Of a DNA stretch of 17,736 nt, positions 13,382 to 17,736 are shown one piece after another (the stretch's first letter is position 1; every line of letters starts with the position of its first letter). The position numbers were made by a program, and so were the translations under genes. The DNA comes from Chloroflexota bacterium (GTDB taxonomy: Bacteria; Chloroflexota; Dehalococcoidia; Lucifugimonadales; Lucifugimonadaceae), in NCBI GenBank assembly GCA_002703265.1, contig NZTZ01000030.1, positions 25,912 to 43,647 of the forward strand, written 5' to 3'. The notes under the pieces were generated by a model that ran no database searches, was not told the origin of the DNA, and worked only from the letters and a program-made list of their open reading frames with translations.

Positions 13382-14368
13382 CTAAATTCTTTTTTCAAAC
13401 CCGTATTTATCTTTGTCTATATCTTTTGACTTAGAAAAGAATCTAGCAGCTCTTGAGCCTATAAATAGAGATAAAATATTTTCAGAAGATGAAGGGATAA
13501 TATTTTCCCCTGAGTCTAAACTAGGATCAATATTATTTATAAGCTTGAGTCTATCTTCCCATGTTTTTCTTACAATTGAAGCAATCTCATCTTCTGAATT
13601 ACTTTCTAAGAATTTTTGAATTTTTACTAATTCGCTTATATATAATTTTATCCACTCCAGTAATAAATCATTGTTTGTAGAGATAGATGAAAAAATTTTC
13701 ACAGGATCATTACCTAATGGACTAGAAAACATTTTGAAATCATCATTATTAAAATACTTATATACTTCTTTCCAAGATGAACTATCATTAGAAATACCAA
13801 GAAGACTAGATGTAATTATCATAGGCATTGCTTCTGTTAGGGCAATATAGCTATCATGTTCTGCAAGATCTAAATTTATTTTCATACCTTCAAGTTCATT
13901 AACCAAAATATTAACCCATTCTGTAGAATTCTCTCTTGTAGTTTTATAAGAAATAACGCCCCAATTATTACTCAAAATAGAGTCTCCAGTTATAAAAGGA
14001 TAGATTCCAATTATTTCATTATTTGGCAATAAATCTTCAGCCCATTCACTAATTGCTCTCTTTGAAGAACAAATATCAATGACTATTGTATTTTCAGATA
14101 TTTGATCAGCAATAGTTTCTAAAATCTCATAAACTGATGATGTAGGCACTGAAAGAATTATTATTTCACTGTTAGCAATCGAGTCAACATAGCTTTTCAT
14201 TTGATTAGAAATCGCATTTGACTCTTTTGCAATAGTAATTTTTTCTTCTTTTATATCAAAACCATTAACTACTAATTGTTCGTTCTTTTTTAATAATGCT
14301 TGACCAATATTGAAACCTATACTTCCTAAACCATAAATTGAAATTGTTTTGTTATCAAATTTTCCCAT
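13382..14368 (-). CDS. TyrA-like prephenate/arogenate dehydrogenase-family protein, divergent active site
   Basis: The 328-residue protein has an N-terminal NAD-binding Rossmann fold with GLGSIG (13-18) and an acidic D38 that suggests NAD+ rather than NADP+. VPTSS (74-78) and DICSSK (98-103) match the TyrA family, and a helical C-terminal domain starts at about 165. However, the usual G-x-HP block reads GIYPF (121-125), and the usual SHLPH block after the conserved HD (171-172) reads TEAMPM (178-183). The two histidine motifs linked to catalysis and substrate binding are therefore missing. Position directly ahead of aroA supports a tyrosine-pathway role. The alternatives are a strongly diverged prephenate dehydrogenase, one using arogenate, or a repurposed 3-hydroxyacid-dehydrogenase-like protein. 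Its start overlaps the end of the unknown upstream gene by 14 bases. Confidence 0.75.
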   Translation of the reverse strand: MGKFDNKTISIYGLGSIGFNIGQALLKKNEQLVVNGFDIKEEKITIAKESNAISNQMKSYVDSIANSEIIILSVPTSSVYEILETIADQISENTIVIDICSSKRAISEWAEDLLPNNEIIGIYPFITGDSILSNNWGVISYKTTRENSTEWVNILVNELEGMKINLDLAEHDSYIALTEAMPMIITSSLLGISNDSSSWKEVYKYFNNDDFKMFSSPLGNDPVKIFSSISTNNDLLLEWIKLYISELVKIQKFLESNSEDEIASIVRKTWEDRLKLINNIDPSLDSGENIIPSSSENILSLFIGSRAARFFSKSKDIDKDKYGFEKRI

Positions 14369-14984
14369 TTTTGCTATCTTTAACTTTACTTAATTTCTTT
14401 TTTAAATTTTTATAATCCCCAATATTTATTTTATCCAAATTAATTACTATTCCAATAAAACCTAAATCATAAATAAATTGTAAGTTTTCTTCAGAATAAA
14501 CTTTTTCATCAAGATAAATAAACCAATTAGATCTTATTGAGTTAATTTTATCTTTTACATTAAGGATATTAGATAGGTTAAGAACACTCATTTTAATAGC
14601 TTCATATATACAAATATCAAAGTTTAGTGAATCTAAAGTAGATAATCTTAAGTCATTAATCTTAGATTCATGGCTTATTTGAAGTCCTATTGGTTTTTCA
14701 TAGCTAAGGTAATTAATATTTGATTTTTCAGGATCTAAGATAACAAAAAAGTCAAATTTTTGTACTGTAGCATTAGTATCTTTACTAGAAATATATTTAC
14801 CAAAACTTTTTTTTGATTTCAGATTATTTGTATCTGAAATATAAGAATCACAATCAAATTTATCAAAATTTTTACTATTAGTAGTTACACCAATTGTACT
14901 CAGTTTAGAATAAGCTTCATTATTATGTTTATTAAATCCAATTTCTGAGACATTTGAATTGAGTATTTTATCTAATGATTTCAA
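14355..14984 (-). CDS. Unknown 209-residue protein, possible partial TIM-barrel-like fold
   Basis: I do not recognise this protein. The start is TTG (14984-14982), overlapping the PAC2 stop by 4 bases; ATT and AAT codons precede it and no ATG is near. The first about 75 residues are polar and Ser/Asn/Lys-rich. From about 75 on, hydrophobic strands alternate with helices: KFDFFVI, KPIGLQIS, FDICIYE, NWFIYLDE and LGFIGIVINLDK, ending in a lysine-rich helix. That strand-helix rhythm, with charged residues at strand ends, resembles part of a (beta/alpha) barrel, but this is a visual inference. No Fe-S, nucleotide-binding or membrane motif is seen. Overlaps on both sides show that it belongs to the PAC2-TyrA-AroA transcription unit. 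Confidence 0.7.
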   Translation of the reverse strand: MKSLDKILNSNVSEIGFNKHNNEAYSKLSTIGVTTNSKNFDKFDCDSYISDTNNLKSKKSFGKYISSKDTNATVQKFDFFVILDPEKSNINYLSYEKPIGLQISHESKINDLRLSTLDSLNFDICIYEAIKMSVLNLSNILNVKDKINSIRSNWFIYLDEKVYSEENLQFIYDLGFIGIVINLDKINIGDYKNLKKKLSKVKDSKNGKI

Positions 14985-15859
14985 TTTTGATTTTCTCTAG
15001 ATTCTTTTAGGAAATTTTCTAAATCCTTGATTATAAGTTTTGGTTCAGGATCTATCTTGGACATTTCTTCTGTATCATAAGATTCTTCTAATCTTTCAAC
15101 ATATTTAGTTATTTCCTTGTGGTCTTCTAAAGCTAAATTTAAAGAAGATTTAAACTCTTCTGATCTTTTAGAAATCTTATCAAAATTTACATTGAGATTG
15201 AGAATATCATTTAATTTTTTCATTATTGCAAATGACAAAATGGGATTATGCGTAACTTGTAGATAATGAGGAGTATGGCCCCATATAGAAATAGATGAAA
15301 TTTTCATAGAATCTAGCTTTTCACCTATAGCAGAAGTTATTCCTGCAGGACCTTCATAAGTAGGCGCAGCAAATTTTTGGCTTTTCAAAAATTTGTTTTT
15401 GTCGGATATTGTGGCAGTTATGCTTATTCTAGGATCTCTAGTATGTGGTACTGAATCTAGTAATGAACCGACCATAATAACTTGTTTTACATCATAGAAT
15501 TTTATAAGAGACATAAACTCTTTTATATATTTTTTCCAGTATAAATCTGGTTCTACTCCTTGGAATATAATCAAATCATTTTCATTATCTGTCTTTATAA
15601 ATGAAAATTTATTTTCAGGCCAGTCTATTTTTCTTTTTTCAGGCTTAGGATTTGAAACATGGGGTCTCTTGTCAGAGTAAATATAGTATTCTTCAGAATT
15701 TATAGAATAGGTTTCAATAGGGTCTTTTTGTTTTAGTATTTCTTCTATTGACTTAGTAGCAGACTCAGCTGCGTCGGGCCAACCTTGCCAACTGCAAAGA
15801 AGAACAGGATCTCTTAATTCTAAATCAACAAAATTTTTCAAGATAACCTCTATATGCAT
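14981..15859 (-). CDS. PAC2 family protein
   Basis: The 292-residue protein has the PAC2 (proteasome assembly chaperone 2-like, former DUF75) pattern: SWQGWPDA (23-30), GVEPDLYWKK (101-110), GSLLDSVPHTR (131-141), YEGPAGI (168-174) and IWGHTPHYL (192-200), with a charged helical C-terminal tail (about 235-292). Bacterial members are typical of Actinobacteria and some Chloroflexota; they share the fold of eukaryotic and archaeal proteasome assembly factors, but their own role is unclear. No proteasome genes are visible in this window. It is the first gene of the minus-strand run, starting at ATG 15859-15857 beside a divergent promoter region, so its expression should be tied to the aromatic biosynthesis genes downstream. 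Confidence 0.9.
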   Translation of the reverse strand: MHIEVILKNFVDLELRDPVLLCSWQGWPDAAESATKSIEEILKQKDPIETYSINSEEYYIYSDKRPHVSNPKPEKRKIDWPENKFSFIKTDNENDLIIFQGVEPDLYWKKYIKEFMSLIKFYDVKQVIMVGSLLDSVPHTRDPRISITATISDKNKFLKSQKFAAPTYEGPAGITSAIGEKLDSMKISSISIWGHTPHYLQVTHNPILSFAIMKKLNDILNLNVNFDKISKRSEEFKSSLNLALEDHKEITKYVERLEESYDTEEMSKIDPEPKLIIKDLENFLKESRENQN

Positions 15860-15925
15860 TTAGTAATATATTTAGCATAACGTAAATACTTAAATAAATA
15901 AATATAAATCTTATAAAATAACTTT
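15860..15925. promoter_or_regulatory. Divergent promoter region between the PAC2-aro run and the MBL hydrolase gene
   Basis: These 66 bases contain only about eight G or C bases and must hold the promoters for both directions. A TAAA-type short repeat runs about 15890-15909. For the plus strand, TATAAA (15912-15917) ends 8 bases before the ATG at 15926, and no Shine-Dalgarno is visible, which would fit a leaderless transcript. For the minus strand, TATATT lies about 5 bases ahead of the PAC2 ATG, with a weaker TATGCT further upstream. No clear -35 boxes can be picked in such sequence. Confidence 0.5.
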
Positions 15926-16780
15926 ATGAACAAAATAGTATTACTTGGAACTGGTGGTGGACCAAGAATTTGGGAAGCTAGGTCTCAACCATCTAGTGCT
16001 TTAGTTGTAAATAATGATATTTACATCATTGATACAGGTGATGGAGTCTGCAACCAACTTGCAAAAGCTAACTTAAATCCCTTAAAAATAAAGTGTATAT
16101 TTATAACTCACAATCATTCTGATCATGTCGCAGATTTAGGAACATTATTGCTCAGATCATGGCAAAGTGGACATAAAGGTATGATTAATTGTTATGGACC
16201 CAATCCAATAAAAAAGATGATATCCTCTTACTGCGAATACATGAGTTGGGATATTAATTTAAGAACCAAACATGAAAACAGACCGCAATTTAAATCAATT
16301 TTTGAAATAAAAGAAGTTTCCTCTGAAAAAAAAATTTATGAAGATAAAAATGTAAAAGTTGAATGTATAACAGTTCCTCATGGAGAAGCTGTACCGAGCT
16401 ATGCGTACAAATTTTATGTAAATGATAAAGAAGTAGTTTTTTCAGGAGATACATCAATAAACGAAAAATTAATAAAGTTTTCAAATAAAGTCGATTATCT
16501 GATACACGAAGTATTAAATCTTAAAGGGGTTGATGACATTATCAATAAAACCTATCCGGGAAATAATGAATTTAGAAAACATATAATTGATGGACATACA
16601 TCTACAGAAGAACTCGGAATAATTGCTACAAAAGCTAAAGTAAAAAACCTTGTATTAAATCATCTAGTTCCAACAGGTTCTCCTAAATTTGATTTAGATG
16701 AAATATGGCTTAAAGAATTAGCAATTAACTTTAAAGGGAATGTTATAGTTGGAAAAGATTTATTACAAATTAAACTGTAA
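15926..16780 (+). CDS. MBL-fold metallo-hydrolase (RNase Z/arylsulfatase-like group)
   Basis: The 284-residue metallo-beta-lactamase-fold protein starts with LGTGGGPR (7-14), as RNase Z-like members do. The two-metal site is visible: HNHSDH (62-67), H152 in VPHGEAVP, D175 in FSGDTS, and H246 in LNHLVPTG; H194 and H224 (DGHTSTEE) are further histidines near the site. The GDT...HTSTEELG pattern fits the ElaC/arylsulfatase-like subgroup better than beta-lactamases or glyoxalase II. No signal peptide is present. It could cleave a phosphodiester, sulfate ester or lactone. It lacks the exosite insert expected of classical RNase Z as far as I can see, so I do not call tRNA processing. A CurA-type oxidoreductase follows after 11 bases, so the two probably form one transcript. 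Confidence 0.85.
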   Translation: MNKIVLLGTGGGPRIWEARSQPSSALVVNNDIYIIDTGDGVCNQLAKANLNPLKIKCIFITHNHSDHVADLGTLLLRSWQSGHKGMINCYGPNPIKKMISSYCEYMSWDINLRTKHENRPQFKSIFEIKEVSSEKKIYEDKNVKVECITVPHGEAVPSYAYKFYVNDKEVVFSGDTSINEKLIKFSNKVDYLIHEVLNLKGVDDIINKTYPGNNEFRKHIIDGHTSTEELGIIATKAKVKNLVLNHLVPTGSPKFDLDEIWLKELAINFKGNVIVGKDLLQIKL

Positions 16781-16787
16781 GAGAGGA
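16781..16787 (+). promoter_or_regulatory. Ribosome binding site of the CurA-like gene
   Basis: GAGAGGA lies directly after the MBL stop codon and 4 bases ahead of ATG 16792. It fixes the start of the partial gene downstream and shows that the two genes are translated from one message. The same sequence is used ahead of the thioredoxin gene. Confidence 0.7.
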
Positions 16788-16791
16788 TTTC

Positions 16792-17736
16792 ATGAAGAAT
16801 AAAAAATGGATTTTGAGCAAAAGACCAGTTGGAATTCCCAATATTGAAGAAGACTTTGAAATGAAAGAATCTGAAATCAAAAAACCAGACTTTGGTGAAA
16901 TATTGATAAAGACTCAATTTTTATCTTTAGATCCTTATATGAGAGGTAGAATGAATTCAGGTCCATCATACTCTAAACCTGTAGAAATTGGAGGAGTTAT
17001 GGAAGGAGAGGTTATAGGTGAAGTTGTTGAATCCAAATCAAAATTTCTAAAAGTAGGAGATATGGTAAATGCAAAAATCGGTTGGCAAGAATTTTCAACT
17101 GTTGATGAGCACCAAGTTATAAAGATTACACAGGATCAAAGTTTACCTATAACTTACTCTCTTGGAGTTTTAGGTATGCCTGGCAGAACTGCGTATTTAG
17201 GTTTTTTAGAAATTTGTAGACCTAAACCAGGAGAAACCTTAGTTGTCTCAGCAGCATCGGGAGCTGTTGGTTCAATTGTTGGTCAAATAGGTAAGATTAT
17301 GGGCTGCAGAGTTATTGGAATAGCTGGAAGTGAAGAGAAAGTGAAATATTGTAAAGAAATTTTGCATTTTGATGAATGTCTAAATTATAAAACAGAAGAT
17401 ATTGATAAATCTCTAAGTTCATTTGGTGAAGATTTTATCGATATGTATTTCGATAATGTAGGTGGAGAAATTTCTGATGCTGTGTTAAATCATATATCTA
17501 CTTTTTCTAGAACTGCAGTATGTGGACAAATTGCAAATTATAATGCTTCATCTCCACCAGTTGGCCCCAGAGTTGCTAGAACTTTACTAACTAAACAATC
17601 TCTAATGCAAGGTTTTATAGTTTTCAATTTCGAACACAAATATCCAAAAGCAATGTCAGCTTTGTCAGAATGGATAAAAAGTGGGGATATCGTCTATAAA
17701 GAAGATATCTATAAAGTTTTGAAAATATGCCAAAAA
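16792..17736 (+). CDS. NADP-dependent oxidoreductase, CurA/prostaglandin-reductase-type MDR family (3' end missing)
   Basis: The frame runs from ATG 16792 to the end of the window, giving 315 residues; relatives are about 330-345 long, so roughly 20-30 residues are missing. It is a zinc-free medium-chain reductase. It has LSLDPYMRGRM (44-54), typical of the leukotriene B4 dehydrogenase/CurA/plant double-bond reductase group, then GMPGRTAY (128-135). The cofactor loop is AASGAVGS (154-161), and FDNVGGE lies about residues 222-228. No structural-zinc cysteine set is present. Such enzymes use NADPH to reduce the C=C bond of alpha,beta-unsaturated aldehydes or ketones. The strong ribosome site and 11-base gap link it to the MBL hydrolase upstream. 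The exact substrate is not readable from sequence. Confidence 0.9.
   Translation, partial: MKNKKWILSKRPVGIPNIEEDFEMKESEIKKPDFGEILIKTQFLSLDPYMRGRMNSGPSYSKPVEIGGVMEGEVIGEVVESKSKFLKVGDMVNAKIGWQEFSTVDEHQVIKITQDQSLPITYSLGVLGMPGRTAYLGFLEICRPKPGETLVVSAASGAVGSIVGQIGKIMGCRVIGIAGSEEKVKYCKEILHFDECLNYKTEDIDKSLSSFGEDFIDMYFDNVGGEISDAVLNHISTFSRTAVCGQIANYNASSPPVGPRVARTLLTKQSLMQGFIVFNFEHKYPKAMSALSEWIKSGDIVYKEDIYKVLKICQK

Noticed and set aside
11515..14984. UGA stops of gmk, the unknown gene and the PAC2 gene as selenocysteine codons
   Set aside because: Each is followed by a second in-frame stop within one to three codons, the proteins are already full length where the family is known, and no SECIS-like hairpin is evident.
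16290..16917. Minus-strand frames opposite the MBL hydrolase and CurA-like genes
   Set aside because: They are antisense to motif-rich coding sequence, and their products are runs of Leu, Phe and His typical of shadow translation.

Overview
The window is AT-rich (roughly 30% G+C by eye) bacterial DNA with tightly packed genes: overlaps of 4-17 bases or gaps below about 12 bases are the rule, and several genes use TTG starts. No mobile elements, CRISPR arrays or long intergenic stretches are visible. The gene families (Agl23-like and UPF0104-like envelope proteins, a PAC2 protein, a NuoEFG-type module far from any membrane arm, MBL-fold and CurA-type enzymes) together with the compact low-GC style suggest a streamlined, possibly marine, member of Chloroflexota (SAR202/Dehalococcoidia-like). 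That assignment is an inference from family content and is not proved by any marker gene here.

Layout. (1) Positions 1-2860, plus strand: three packed genes for an Agl23-like membrane glycosylation protein (5' end missing), a UPF0104/LPG-synthase-like membrane protein and an FAD-dependent amine-oxidase-type enzyme; probably envelope glycan or lipid metabolism. (2) 2953-8888, plus strand: an SDR oxidoreductase, then NuoE-, NuoF- and NuoG/formate-dehydrogenase-like subunits and a thioredoxin. The large subunit keeps every Fe-S motif and the molybdopterin C-terminal domain but has no Cys or Sec where formate dehydrogenases carry their metal ligand. (3) 8899-8990: a selenocysteine tRNA (anticodon TCA, long variable arm, encoded CCA), 10 bases after the thioredoxin stop, followed by a 53-residue two-helix membrane microprotein.

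(4) 9162-15859, minus strand: a seven-gene run, transcribed as PAC2 protein, unknown 209-residue protein, TyrA-like dehydrogenase, AroA, guanylate kinase, glycerate kinase, L-2-hydroxyglutarate oxidase-like enzyme. Shikimate/tyrosine synthesis forms the core; the TyrA-like protein lacks the two hallmark histidine motifs of prephenate dehydrogenases. (5) 15860-15925: a very AT-rich divergent promoter region. (6) 15926-17736, plus strand: an MBL-fold hydrolase and a CurA/PTGR-type NADP-dependent oxidoreductase cut by the window end.

The points most worth following are the selenocysteine tRNA (the cell should encode SelA, SelB, SelD and selenoproteins, none of which lies in this window), the NuoG/formate-dehydrogenase-like subunit without a catalytic ligand beside a thioredoxin, and the TyrA-like protein with altered active-site motifs.
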